DNA of 63,801 bases. It comes from Bradyrhizobium sp. 139. Its GTDB lineage: Bacteria > Pseudomonadota > Alphaproteobacteria > Rhizobiales > Xanthobacteraceae. Of the stretch, positions 35,998 to 44,714 are shown in pieces. Each line of letters opens with the position of its first letter. Position 1 is the stretch's first letter. The stretch is from positions 1 to 63,801 of the forward strand of contig NZ_JADPKS010000052.1 of the NCBI RefSeq assembly GCF_023074175.1. Reading direction: 5' to 3'. The position numbers and the translations under genes were made by a program. Under the pieces are notes generated by a model. The model ran no database searches, was not told the origin of the DNA, and saw only the letters and a program-made list of their open reading frames with translations.

Positions 35998-37566
35998 ATG
36001 GCAAAATTCGATCTGAACGACTCCAGCGTTGTGGTGATCGTCGGCTCCGGTGCCGGCGGCGGCACGCTGGGCAACGAGCTCGCGCAGAAGGGCGTCAAGG
36101 TGGTCATCCTCGAAGCAGGTCCCCGCATCGAGAACCACGACTTCATCAATGACGAGTGGGAGAGCTTCTCGCAGCTTGCCTGGGCCGATGCTCGCACCAC
36201 GTCGGGGACATGGCGCGTCGCCAAGGATTTTTCGGGCCTTCCCGCCTGGATCGTCAAGGCGGTCGGCGGCTCGACGGTGCATTGGGCCGGCGCCTCGCTC
36301 CGCTTCGACGAGCATGAATTCAAGGTCAAGCGTACCTATGGCAACATTCCCGGCGCGAACCTCCTGGACTGGCCGGTCACGCTGGCGGAGATGGAGCCAT
36401 GGTACGCCAAGGCCGAGAACAAGATGGGCGTGACCCGCACCAACGGTATTCCCGGACTTCCCGGCAACAACAACTTCAAGGTGCTCGAGGCCGGCGCAAA
36501 GAAGCTCGGCTACAAGACCGTGCACACCGGCAACATGGCAATCAACAGCCAGCCGCGCGACGGACGTGGATCGTGCCAGCAGATCGGTTTCTGCTTCCAG
36601 GGCTGCAAATCCGGCGCGAAATGGTCAACGCTCTACACCGAAATCCCCAAGGGCGAGGCGACCGGCAACCTCGAGGTACGGCCGAGCAGCATGGCGGTCA
36701 AGATCGAGCACGATGCCGGCGGCAAGGTCACCGGCGTGGTCTACGCCGACGAGACCGGCGCGATGCAGCGCCAGAAGGCGCGCATCGTCGCGGTGGCCGG
36801 CAATTCCATCGAGAGCCCGCGGCTGCTGCTCAACAGCGCTTCGAGCATGTTCCCCGATGGCCTCGCCAACTCAAGCGGTCAGGTCGGCCGCAATTACATG
36901 CGGCACATGACCGGCAGCGTCTACGCCGTGTTCGAGAAGTCGGTACACATGTATCGCGGCACCACCATGGCCGGGATCATTCGCGACGAGGCAACCAACG
37001 ACCCGAAGCGCGGCTTCGTCGGCGGCTACGAGATGGAGACGCTGTCGATCGGCCTGCCCTTCATGGCGGCGTTCCTCAATCCCGGCGCCTGGGGACGTCC
37101 GTTCACCGCGGCGCTCGACGGCTATCCGCGAATGGCCGGCATGTGGCTGGTCGGCGAGGACATGGCGCAGGAGACCAACCGCATCACGCTTGATCCTGTC
37201 GTGAAGGACAAGTTCGGCCAGGCGGTCGCGAGCGTCCATTTCGACGATCATCCCAACGACGTCGCGATGCGCGCGCACGCCTACAAGCAAGGCGCCGCGG
37301 TCTATGACTCCGTCGGCGCCACCGTGACCTATCCGACACCGCCCTATCCGAGCACCCACAATCTCGGCACCAACCGGATGAGCGAGAAGCCGCGGGATGG
37401 CGTGGTCAACAAGTTCGGGCAGAGCCACGACGTTAAGAACCTGTTCGTCTCGGACGGCAGCCAGTTCACCAGCGGGGCGGCCTGCAACCCGACCCTGACC
37501 ATCGTCGCGCTCGCGATCCGGCAGGCGGATCACATTGCCGGCGCGATGCAGAAGAAGGAGATCTGA
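35998..37566 (+). CDS. GMC family flavoprotein dehydrogenase
   Basis: The 522-residue FAD enzyme has the N-terminal dinucleotide-binding segment VVVIVGSGAGGGTLGNELAQ, the GMC stretch GGSTVHWAGASLRF, an intermediate Cys-rich segment (GSCQQIGFCFQGCKSGAKW) and the C-terminal NPTLTIVALAIRQADHIAGA. It is most like the flavoprotein subunit of membrane-bound gluconate 2-dehydrogenase and related polyol/sugar dehydrogenases. AGGAG precedes the ATG at 35998 at good distance. With the cytochrome c and Tat-borne subunit next to it, a periplasmic enzyme donating electrons to the respiratory chain is inferred; the substrate is not known. Confidence 0.92.
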   Translation: MAKFDLNDSSVVVIVGSGAGGGTLGNELAQKGVKVVILEAGPRIENHDFINDEWESFSQLAWADARTTSGTWRVAKDFSGLPAWIVKAVGGSTVHWAGASLRFDEHEFKVKRTYGNIPGANLLDWPVTLAEMEPWYAKAENKMGVTRTNGIPGLPGNNNFKVLEAGAKKLGYKTVHTGNMAINSQPRDGRGSCQQIGFCFQGCKSGAKWSTLYTEIPKGEATGNLEVRPSSMAVKIEHDAGGKVTGVVYADETGAMQRQKARIVAVAGNSIESPRLLLNSASSMFPDGLANSSGQVGRNYMRHMTGSVYAVFEKSVHMYRGTTMAGIIRDEATNDPKRGFVGGYEMETLSIGLPFMAAFLNPGAWGRPFTAALDGYPRMAGMWLVGEDMAQETNRITLDPVVKDKFGQAVASVHFDDHPNDVAMRAHAYKQGAAVYDSVGATVTYPTPPYPSTHNLGTNRMSEKPRDGVVNKFGQSHDVKNLFVSDGSQFTSGAACNPTLTIVALAIRQADHIAGAMQKKEI

Positions 37567-37618
37567 GGACGAACGCCATCGCGTCCGCATGGAAAAACGT
37601 GGCGGGGAGTTGCCTTGC

Positions 37619-37732
37619 GGCCATCCTTCGAGACGCCCGCCTCGGCGGGCCCTCAGGATGAGGTCGCGTTTTGCGGCGAGATACCAGACCCTCACGGTGA
37701 GGAGCCTGCCAAAGCGGGCGTCTCGAAGCATG
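37619..37732. repeat. Dispersed palindromic repeat, class C (CATCCTTCGAGACG)
   Basis: ATCCTTCGAGACGCCCGC is mirrored by GCGGGCGTCTCGAAGCATG, with an inner pair GGCGGGCCCTCAGGATGAGG and CCTCACGGTGAGG. The class recurs in tandem at 50720-51065 and at 53993-54121. Confidence 0.78.
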
Positions 37733-37794
37733 CAGGCCGAGCGCGTTCGGCAGGACGAGATCGAGAATGCGGAAGCAGGCTGGCGCTGTGGCAG

Positions 37795-38112
37795 CTATTC
37801 CGCCGCGTCGAGAATGGGCGCGACGGTTGCCTTGAAGTCCTGCACCGGCGCGAGGTTCCGGGAACGGTAGATCAGGCAGGAGCAGCGCAGCAGCGAGGCG
37901 AAATTATTGACCTCGCCGTGATGGTCGAGCACCTCGTTGTAGAGCGTGGTCAGGAACTTGCCGACGCTCATGTTCTCCCTGGCAGCGATCTCCTCCAGCG
38001 TGTCCCAGAACGCCATTTCCAGCCGAATCGAGGTGCAGTGTCCGCCGATCCGCAACGAGCGGGTCTGGGATTCGTAGTCGCGTTGGGGCTGGTGCGCGAA
38101 GAGATGGCACAT
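37795..38112 (-). CDS. Ribbon-helix-helix domain-containing protein
   Basis: The 105-residue protein carries a ribbon-helix-helix DNA-binding unit (HCTSIRLEMAFWDTLEEIAA followed by RENMSVGKFLTTLYNEV), followed by a C-terminal tail with FASLLRCSCLIYRSRNL. The IRLE strand and the two-helix pattern match the RHH_4 family found across Rhizobiales, often described as transcriptional regulators. The start MCHLFAHQP was chosen; an ATG eight codons upstream (38136) is possible. It lies convergent with the GMC gene and divergent from mutL. Confidence 0.85.
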   Translation of the reverse strand: MCHLFAHQPQRDYESQTRSLRIGGHCTSIRLEMAFWDTLEEIAARENMSVGKFLTTLYNEVLDHHGEVNNFASLLRCSCLIYRSRNLAPVQDFKATVAPILDAAE

Positions 38113-38347
38113 GGCGTCCTCCCGTCCTGTTGCCATTTTTTCACGATGCTACACCCGTGCCCGATGCCTCACAATCCGGCCAGAGCGCGGCGAACGGACA
38201 ATTCGCGCATTGGCGACGTGCTCGAACACCTAATGTCTTCAAGGTGATAGGTAGCCTTCTTCCCCAGCCTGCGACGCCCCTGTTGCCCAGCAGATGGTTT
38301 TGACGCAACACGGCATAGAATAGCATCCCGAATCTGAAGCCGAATCC

Positions 38348-40159
38348 ATGCCCGTCCGCCAGCTCCCAGAGCAGATCGTCAACCGCATCGCCGCCGGCGA
38401 GGTGGTCGAGCGCCCGGCGAGCGTGGTCAAGGAACTCGTGGAGAATGCCATCGATGCGGGCGCGAGCCGGATCGACGTCTTCACCGATGGCGGCGGGCGG
38501 CGGCGGATCGGGATCACCGATGACGGCAGCGGCATGACCGCGAAGGACCTCGCGCTCGCGGTCGAGCGCCATGCCACGTCCAAGCTCGACAACGAGGACT
38601 TGCTCCAGATCCGCACGCTCGGGTTCCGCGGTGAGGCGCTGCCCTCGATCGGCTCGGTAGCGCGGCTGTCGATCACCACGCGGCACGCGAGCGCGCCGCA
38701 TGCCTGGGCGCTGTCGGTCGAAGGCGGCGAGAAGTCCGAGATCATGCCGGCAGCGCTGGCCCATGGCACGCGTGTCGAGGTCAACGACCTCTTCTACGCG
38801 ACGCCAGCGCGGCTGAAGTTCCTGAAGACCGATCGGACCGAGGCCGAAGCCATCCGCGAGGTTGTGCGGCGGCTGGCGATGGCGCGCCCCGATGTCGCTT
38901 TCACGCTGGCCGGCGAAGAACGCGCGCCGGTGACCTGGGCCGCCGCGCTGCCCAGCACCGCCGGACGACTGACGCGGCTCGGCGATATCCTGGGGGCGGA
39001 GTTTCGCGGCCACGCCATCGAGGTCCATGCCGAGCGCGAGGGCGTCGTCGTCGCCGGCTATGCTGCAGCGCCTGCACTGACGAAAGCCAACGCACTCGGG
39101 CAATACCTCTTCGTCAACGGCCGCCCTGTGCGCGACAAGCTGATCCTCGGCGCAGTGCGCGCGGCCTATTCCGACTATCTGCCGCGCGATCGCCATCCGG
39201 TGGTGGCGCTGTTCGTCACGCTCGATCCGCGCGAGGTCGACGCCAACGTGCATCCGGCCAAGACCGAGGTGCGCTTTCGTAATGCAGGCCTCGTCCGCGC
39301 GCTGATCGTGCACGGATTAAAGGAAGGTCTCGCGCGAGAGGGCCGGCGCACGGCCGCCAACAGCGGCGGCGGCGCATTGTCCTCGTTCCGGCCCGCTTTC
39401 ACGCCGCGCCCGGCGAGCTGGGACTGGCGGGCTTCGCCATCCGCCCCAGTCGCGCCGATACAGCCCTTCGAAGGCACGGCCGCGCCCGCCTTCGCCGAGC
39501 GCGCACAGGCCGCATTCGATGTCGGTGCGCCCAGTGCGGACGTTCGGATCGAGACGCAGCCCGCGGCTGACCTCGTCGACCGGCCGCTCGGCGCTGCGCG
39601 AACACAAATCCACGAAACCTACATCGTGTCGCAGACCCGCGACGGCCTGATCATCGTCGACCAGCATGCCGCGCATGAGCGCATCGTCTATGAGCGGCTG
39701 AAGGCCTCGCTGGCCGAAAGCGGCGTGCAGCGGCAGATCCTCTTGATTCCCGAGATCGTCGAGATCGACGAGGCGACGGTGGAGCGTCTGCTCGAACGCA
39801 GCGAAGAGCTTGCCTCGTTCGGTCTTGCGATCGAATCCTTCGGCCCCGGTGCGGTCGCGGTGCGCGAGACGCCATCGCTGCTCGGCAAGGCCAATGCCGG
39901 CGGGCTGCTCCGCGATCTCGCCGAGCACATGGCCGAATGGGACGAGGCTCTTCCTCTCGAACGTCGCCTGATGCATGTCGCCGCCACCATGGCCTGCCAC
40001 GGCTCGGTGCGCGCCGGCCGCCGGCTGCGGCCGGAGGAGATGAACGCCCTGCTCCGCGAGATGGAGGACACCCCGAACTCGGGCCAGTGCAATCACGGCC
40101 GCCCGACCTATGTCGAGCTGAAGCTGTCGGACGTGGAGAAGCTGTTCGGGCGGAGGTGA
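38348..40159 (+). CDS. mutL: DNA mismatch repair protein MutL
   Basis: Couples mismatch recognition by MutS to strand incision. The 603-residue protein has the GHKL ATPase core: ELVENAIDAGASRIDV, TDDGSGMTAKDL, RHATSKL, TLGFRGEALPSI. After a Pro/Ala-rich linker the C-terminal domain has DQHAAHERIVYERLKASLAE and a terminal QCNHGRPTYVEL, the metal-binding motifs of MutL endonucleases (DQHAxxExxxxE and the C(P/N)HGRP type). It is therefore probably an endonuclease-active MutL, as expected in a species without MutH. Confidence 0.96.
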   Translation: MPVRQLPEQIVNRIAAGEVVERPASVVKELVENAIDAGASRIDVFTDGGGRRRIGITDDGSGMTAKDLALAVERHATSKLDNEDLLQIRTLGFRGEALPSIGSVARLSITTRHASAPHAWALSVEGGEKSEIMPAALAHGTRVEVNDLFYATPARLKFLKTDRTEAEAIREVVRRLAMARPDVAFTLAGEERAPVTWAAALPSTAGRLTRLGDILGAEFRGHAIEVHAEREGVVVAGYAAAPALTKANALGQYLFVNGRPVRDKLILGAVRAAYSDYLPRDRHPVVALFVTLDPREVDANVHPAKTEVRFRNAGLVRALIVHGLKEGLAREGRRTAANSGGGALSSFRPAFTPRPASWDWRASPSAPVAPIQPFEGTAAPAFAERAQAAFDVGAPSADVRIETQPAADLVDRPLGAARTQIHETYIVSQTRDGLIIVDQHAAHERIVYERLKASLAESGVQRQILLIPEIVEIDEATVERLLERSEELASFGLAIESFGPGAVAVRETPSLLGKANAGGLLRDLAEHMAEWDEALPLERRLMHVAATMACHGSVRAGRRLRPEEMNALLREMEDTPNSGQCNHGRPTYVELKLSDVEKLFGRR

Positions 40160-40170
40160 GCCGGCGATCT

Positions 40171-40266
40171 CGTAGGGTGGACAAAGGCGCAAAGCGCCGT
40201 TCCCACCATCTGTCCATGATTGAGAAAGACATGGTGGGCACGCTTCGCTTTGCCCCCACCCTACGA
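40171..40266. repeat. Dispersed palindromic repeat, class A
   Basis: GTAGGGTGGACAAAGGCGCA and GCTTTGCCCCCACCCTACG form a complete palindrome between convergent mutL and rsmD. It is the same class as at 84-166. Confidence 0.8.
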
Positions 40267-40274
40267 TAGCGAAG

Positions 40275-40829
40275 CTACGGCTTCTTCAAGAACACGAATT
40301 CCGTGTCGTCATATGCGCGCCGCTCCAGCTCCTCAAAGCCCACCGGCGTCGCGAACTGCGCGGCCTTCGCCTCTTCCACCACGAGCAGCGCGCCGGGCGT
40401 GAGCCAGCCGCCGTCGCGCAAGCTCACGAGCGCCTTTTCGGCGAGGCCTTGACCGTAGGGCGGATCGAGCAACACCAGCGAGAACGGCTCGACGGGATGC
40501 GCCGGGCCGAGATCGGTCGCGTCGCGACGATAGACCTTGGTCACGCCGCCGAGGCCGAGCGACTCGATATTGTTGCGGAGCAGTGCGCGCGCTTCCGCGC
40601 CGTTGTCGACGAACAGCGTGAACTTCGCGCCGCGTGACGACGCTTCGATGCCGAGCGCGCCGGTGCCGGCGAAGAGGTCGAGCACGCGCGCGTCCTCGAT
40701 CGGATCGTCATAGGCGTGCACGAGGATGTTGAACACGGCCTCGCGCAGGCGATCCGCCGTGGGGCGGATGTCGCGCGAGGACGGTGAGGCCAGATTGCGC
40801 CCCTTCAACCGACCGCCGACGACGCGCAT
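40275..40829 (-). CDS. rsmD: 16S rRNA (guanine(966)-N(2))-methyltransferase RsmD
   Basis: Methylates N2 of G966 in 16S rRNA. The 184-residue protein starts MRVVGGRLKGRNLASP, has TADRLREAVFNIL, the SAM-binding VLDLFAGTGALGIEASSRGA and the catalytic LVLLDPPYGQGLAEKAL. Length and motifs are standard. It is followed upstream (minus-strand sense) by the pseudouridine synthase gene, with a palindromic repeat between, so the two may share a transcript. Confidence 0.95.
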   Translation of the reverse strand: MRVVGGRLKGRNLASPSSRDIRPTADRLREAVFNILVHAYDDPIEDARVLDLFAGTGALGIEASSRGAKFTLFVDNGAEARALLRNNIESLGLGGVTKVYRRDATDLGPAHPVEPFSLVLLDPPYGQGLAEKALVSLRDGGWLTPGALLVVEEAKAAQFATPVGFEELERRAYDDTEFVFLKKP

Positions 40830-40840
40830 TTAGATGTCCT

Positions 40841-40930
40841 CGTCATGCCCGGGCCTCTCCCGGGCATCCACGTTCTTCGGCCCTGAACGCAAGCAAGACG
40901 TGGATGGCCGGGTCAAGCCCGGCCATGACG
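40841..40930. repeat. Dispersed palindromic repeat, class B'
   Basis: CGTCATGCCCGGGCCTCTCC and GGTCAAGCCCGGCCATGACG form the outer stem, and CACGTTCTTC and AAGACGTGGATG the inner part. It lies between rsmD and the pseudouridine synthase. Confidence 0.75.
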
Positions 40931-40970
40931 ATCTGTTGCAGAGCATCAGGCTCGTTTGAACCATTCGTCC

Positions 40971-43091
40971 TTACTCGCCATCCCGCGGCGTCAGATCGCG
41001 CTTGCCGTGATAGCCGCGCTTGGGACGGCGCGGCGGGCCGTAGCCGCTGGCTTCGGACTCGTTGCGCTCACGCGCTTCTTCGCTGCCGGTCCGCTGCACC
41101 AGCACGCGGCGGCCCTTGCGATCATTGATCACGCCGCGCTTGCTGGCAGGCTTGGACGGCCTGTTCTCGCCCGATGCTTCGTCGCCGTCGCGGGACGAGG
41201 ACTTTTGCGGGACGTCGAACTGCGCACCGGATTTCTCGATGATCTTGTCGCCGAGCTGGTCGCGCAGCACGCGCGATTTGATCTCCTCGACCTGGCCTTC
41301 CGGGACCTCGCCGAGCTGGAACGGACCGTAGGACACGCGGATCAGCCGGTTCACCTCGAGTCCGAGATGGGCGCAGACGTTGCGCACCTCGCGGTTCTTG
41401 CCTTCGCGGATTGCGAACACCAGCCAGACATTGGCGCCCTGGTCGCGCTCCAGCGTTGCGTCGATCGGACCGTATTTGACGCCCTCGACCTCGATGCCGT
41501 TCTTCAGCTCGTCGAGCTGGGCCTGCGTGACGTCACCATGGGCGCGGACGCGGTAGCGGCGCAGCCAGCCGGTATCTGGCAGTTCCAGTGTGCGCGCGAG
41601 GCCGCCATCATTGGTGAGCAGCAACAGGCCTTCGGTGTTGAAGTCGAGCCGCCCGATCGAGATCAGCCGCGGCAGGCCTTCGGGCAGATTGTCGAAGACG
41701 GTCGGACGCCCCTCGGGATCGTCATGCGTCGTCATCAGGCCGCGCGGCTTGTGATAGAGGAACAGCCGCGTGCGCTCGCGCTCCGGCAACGGCTTGCCGT
41801 CGACGGTGACGACATCGTTCGAGGTGATGTCGAGCGCCGGCGAATTGATAACGCGGCCGTTGACGGTGACGCGGCCCTGCGTGACCATCTCCTCGGCATC
41901 ACGGCGCGAGGCGAGCCCCGCACGCGACAGCACCTTGGCGATGCGCTCGCCGGCCTTCTTCGGCTTCGGCTCTTCGTCGCGCCGGGGGCGGCGATCGAAA
42001 TCACGATCGCGCTCGCGATAGGCGCCGCGGCCGCCGAACGCCGGACGCTTCTCGAAGATCCTGCTGTCGTCCTCGTTTTCGCGCCGGGGACGATCGCCAG
42101 AACGGCCTTCGCTGCGCGGATGCTCGTGCCAGTCGGAACGGCCTTCGGAGCGCTCGCGCGGACGATCGAATTTCGGGCGGTCGCCGCCGCGCCCACCATG
42201 TTCGCCATCGTTGTCACGACGGGGCCGATCAAATTTCGGACGGTCCTCGCGCGGGCGATCGAACTTGGGCCGATCGCGGAACGGACGATCGCCGGACGCA
42301 CGATCGTCGCGCGAACGCGAAAAGCGCGGACGGTCCTCACCGCCGCCTCGCCGATCGTCGCGCTTCTGCCAAGGCTTGTCCTGGCCACGGTCGCTGCCGC
42401 CAAAATCCTTGCGCGGACCCTTGCTAAAATCCTTGCGCGGCGGACGGTCGCCGCGCGGTCCCGCGTCGCGCTTCTGCCAGGGCTTTGAATCGCTGCGCTC
42501 GCCGCGATCCCGCGGGCGGTCGCCACGGTCCGGCGCGCCCCGCGAAAACTTCCGCTCGCCGTCGAACTTGCGCTCCGGACGGTCGCCACGCGGTGCATAG
42601 GGCCGCTTGTCGCCGAACTTCTTGTCACCGGTCCGGCCGGCAGGACGAGCATCGTCGCGGTCCCGACTGCGCGGCGGACGGTCGTCGCGCCCATAGGACG
42701 GGCGATCACCGCGCGGCTTGAACGGCCGCTTCTCGCCATCGCGCGACGTGCGATCGGAAAACGGACGGTCGCCGCGCGGCTTGAAGCTGCGCTCGCCGCG
42801 CTCCTGGCGAGGCCGGTCGTCGCGATTGAATTTCGGGCGGTCGCCGAAGTCGCGGCGCGGGGCATCGCCCTCCTCGCGGCGGCGGAACGGACGGTCGCCA
42901 CGGTCGGCGCGAGGCGGTCGGCTGTCGCGGTCGCCGCGGGGCGGACGCTTGTCGCCGTCGCTCTTGCCCTCGAAGCCGCGCTTGGCGAATTTCTTCTCGG
43001 GGCCGCGCGCCTTGCCAGAGCGGCCTCCTTTGGCCGGGCCTCGATTACGCCGGCCGCGGGAATCGTTGTCTTTGTCGCTGTCGCGAGGCAT
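40971..43091 (-). CDS. RsuA/RluB-family pseudouridine synthase with a long Arg/Asp/Gly-rich N-terminal arm
   Basis: The 706-residue protein has a catalytic part of normal size at its C-terminus: an S4 RNA-binding domain (GERIAKVLSRAGLASRRDAE, from about residue 382) and the pseudouridine synthase domain with catalytic Asp near 483 in GRLDFNTEGLLLLTNDGG. Residues 1-378 are a low-complexity arm of RPRGDRP, KFDRPR, PWQKRD and similar repeats rich in Arg, Asp and Gly, with Lys and Pro. Such arms occur on alphaproteobacterial RluB homologues and probably bind RNA. Target (23S U2605 or 16S U516) is not certain. The start MPRDSDKD follows the first Met of the arm. Confidence 0.93.
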   Translation of the reverse strand: MPRDSDKDNDSRGRRNRGPAKGGRSGKARGPEKKFAKRGFEGKSDGDKRPPRGDRDSRPPRADRGDRPFRRREEGDAPRRDFGDRPKFNRDDRPRQERGERSFKPRGDRPFSDRTSRDGEKRPFKPRGDRPSYGRDDRPPRSRDRDDARPAGRTGDKKFGDKRPYAPRGDRPERKFDGERKFSRGAPDRGDRPRDRGERSDSKPWQKRDAGPRGDRPPRKDFSKGPRKDFGGSDRGQDKPWQKRDDRRGGGEDRPRFSRSRDDRASGDRPFRDRPKFDRPREDRPKFDRPRRDNDGEHGGRGGDRPKFDRPRERSEGRSDWHEHPRSEGRSGDRPRRENEDDSRIFEKRPAFGGRGAYRERDRDFDRRPRRDEEPKPKKAGERIAKVLSRAGLASRRDAEEMVTQGRVTVNGRVINSPALDITSNDVVTVDGKPLPERERTRLFLYHKPRGLMTTHDDPEGRPTVFDNLPEGLPRLISIGRLDFNTEGLLLLTNDGGLARTLELPDTGWLRRYRVRAHGDVTQAQLDELKNGIEVEGVKYGPIDATLERDQGANVWLVFAIREGKNREVRNVCAHLGLEVNRLIRVSYGPFQLGEVPEGQVEEIKSRVLRDQLGDKIIEKSGAQFDVPQKSSSRDGDEASGENRPSKPASKRGVINDRKGRRVLVQRTGSEEARERNESEASGYGPPRRPKRGYHGKRDLTPRDGE

Positions 43092-43210
43092 GGATAATCT
43101 CACTCAGGGGGTGGCCAAAAAGCATTGTGCGCGCTCGTTCCGAGCCGCATGCTCCGGCAAAATCAGTAAGCACTTCTGCTGAAGGCGCAGCTACTAGCAG
43201 GTTTCTGGCG

Positions 43211-43669
43211 ATGATACGAGGCTTGAAAGCCCCCTCTTTCATGGATTTGGCGCTCAAAACGGCCGAAAATGCCGGAAAGGCGGGCGAAGTTCCGATCGGA
43301 TGCGTGGTGGTCCGCAATTACGAGGTCATTGCGACCGCGGCAAACCGGACGCTGACCGATTACGACCCCACGGCGCATGCCGAGATCATTGCGCTACGCG
43401 AAGCCGCCAGGAAAATCGGCAGCGAGCGCCTGGTCGACTGCGACCTCTACGTGACGCTGGAGCCCTGCACCATGTGTGCGGGCGCGATCTCTTTTGCAAG
43501 GGTGAGGCGGCTCTATTACGGCGCCGCCGATCCCAAGGGCGGCGCGGTCGAGTCCGGCGTGCGGTTCTTCACCTCGCCGACCTGCCATCACGTCCCGGAT
43601 GTCTATTCCGGGGTCGGCGAAAGCGAGTCGGCGCGGCTGCTCAAGGACTTCTTCCGGGAGCGGCGCTAA
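43211..43669 (+). CDS. tadA: tRNA-specific adenosine deaminase
   Basis: Deaminates A34 of tRNA-Arg(ACG) to inosine. The 152-residue protein has the zinc site of cytidine/deoxycytidylate deaminases: His-Ala-Glu in [14 protein letters not shown] and the Cys pair in [35 protein letters not shown] and [18 protein letters not shown] are TadA-type. The ATG at 43211 was chosen; an ATG ten codons later is possible. Its 3' end overlaps the convergent dehalogenase gene by four bases. Confidence 0.95.
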   Translation: MIRGLKAPSFMDLALKTAENAGKAGEVPIGCVVVRNYEVIATAANRTLTDYDPTAHAEIIALREAARKIGSERLVDCDLYVTLEPCTMCAGAISFARVRRLYYGAADPKGGAVESGVRFFTSPTCHHVPDVYSGVGESESARLLKDFFRERR

Positions 43670-44571
43670 GGCGCCGCAAAGAACTCGCGCAGCGCCTTGG
43701 CGGTGACATCGGGGTTCTCCTCTGTGAGGAAGTGCCCTGAATCCACCGGCATGCCGACGACATTCGTCGCCCATTGCTTCCAGATGTCGAGCGGGGTGGC
43801 GGCGGCTTGCGCGACGCCTGCATTGCCCCACAGCGCCAGCATCGGAATGGTGATCTTCTTGCCGGCGTCGAAGTCCGCCTTGTCGAGATCGTAGTCGAAA
43901 TAGGCGCCGGCGCGGTAGTCCTCGCACATCGCATGGACGCGGGCGGGATCGCGGAACGGGGCTATGTAATGTTCGAGCGCGCGCTCGTCGATGGCGTCGA
44001 GCGTCTTCGACCTGGTCTGGCTCGCCATCTTGAAGCGCAGGAAGAACTCGCCATTGCTCGAGATCAGCGTTTCCGGCAACGGGGCTGGCTGCGCCAGAAA
44101 AGTCCAGTGATAGATCTTCAGCGCGTAGGCGCGGTTCATCCGCTCCCAGTAATTATAGGTCGGCAGGATATCGAGTACGGCCAGGCGCGACAGCCGGCCG
44201 GGATGATCGAGCGCAAGGCGATAGGCGACGCGGCCGCCGCGATCATGGCCGGCGAGCGCGAAGTGGACGTGGCCAAGCCGCTCCATCGCCTCGACCATGG
44301 CCTTGGCCATCGCGCGCTTGCTGTAGGGGATGTGCAACGCGTCGCTCTCGGGCATATCGGACCAGCCATAGCCCGGCAGATCGGCGATGATCAGCGTGAA
44401 CCTGTCCGCAAGCTGGGGCGCCACGCGGTGCCACATCACATGCGTCTCGGAAAAGCCGTGCAGGAGCAGCAGCGGCGGCCCGTTGCCGCCAACCCGGGCG
44501 AAGATGCGGCCGAAGGAGGTATTGATCCATTCGGAGGCAAAGCCCGGATAGAGGTCGGCGAGATCGGACAT
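43666..44571 (-). CDS. Fluoroacetate dehalogenase
   Basis: Alpha/beta hydrolase that cleaves the C-F bond of fluoroacetate. The 301-residue protein has nucleophile Asp110 with Arg111 and Arg114 ([12 protein letters not shown]), Asp134 (VLDILPTYN), the halide-binding His155-Trp156 (IYHWTFLAQ), Tyr219 (MCEDYRAG) and His280 ([10 protein letters not shown]). These residue numbers are the ones I recall for the structurally characterised R. palustris enzyme RPA1163. An ordinary epoxide hydrolase or chloroacetate dehalogenase would lack this full set. The start [10 protein letters not shown] gives that numbering. It is monocistronic. Confidence 0.92.
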   Translation of the reverse strand: MSDLADLYPGFASEWINTSFGRIFARVGGNGPPLLLLHGFSETHVMWHRVAPQLADRFTLIIADLPGYGWSDMPESDALHIPYSKRAMAKAMVEAMERLGHVHFALAGHDRGGRVAYRLALDHPGRLSRLAVLDILPTYNYWERMNRAYALKIYHWTFLAQPAPLPETLISSNGEFFLRFKMASQTRSKTLDAIDERALEHYIAPFRDPARVHAMCEDYRAGAYFDYDLDKADFDAGKKITIPMLALWGNAGVAQAAATPLDIWKQWATNVVGMPVDSGHFLTEENPDVTAKALREFFAAP

Positions 44572-44714
44572 GGTTCCTCCCACTCGTCACTCGGGGCGCC
44601 TCAACAAAAAATGTCGAAAACAACCCCATGCACAGTAGCTAAGTTCAAGTCCTGCTTGAATAATCCTGGAATGCCGACGGGTCGTCCCGCCATCGCGCGT
44701 GCGAAAAACCGCTG

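Noticed and set aside
40956..42901. Long frames on both strands (510 codons plus, 388 codons minus) over the pseudouridine synthase
   Set aside because: They are produced by the low-complexity arm; neither has a domain or start site.
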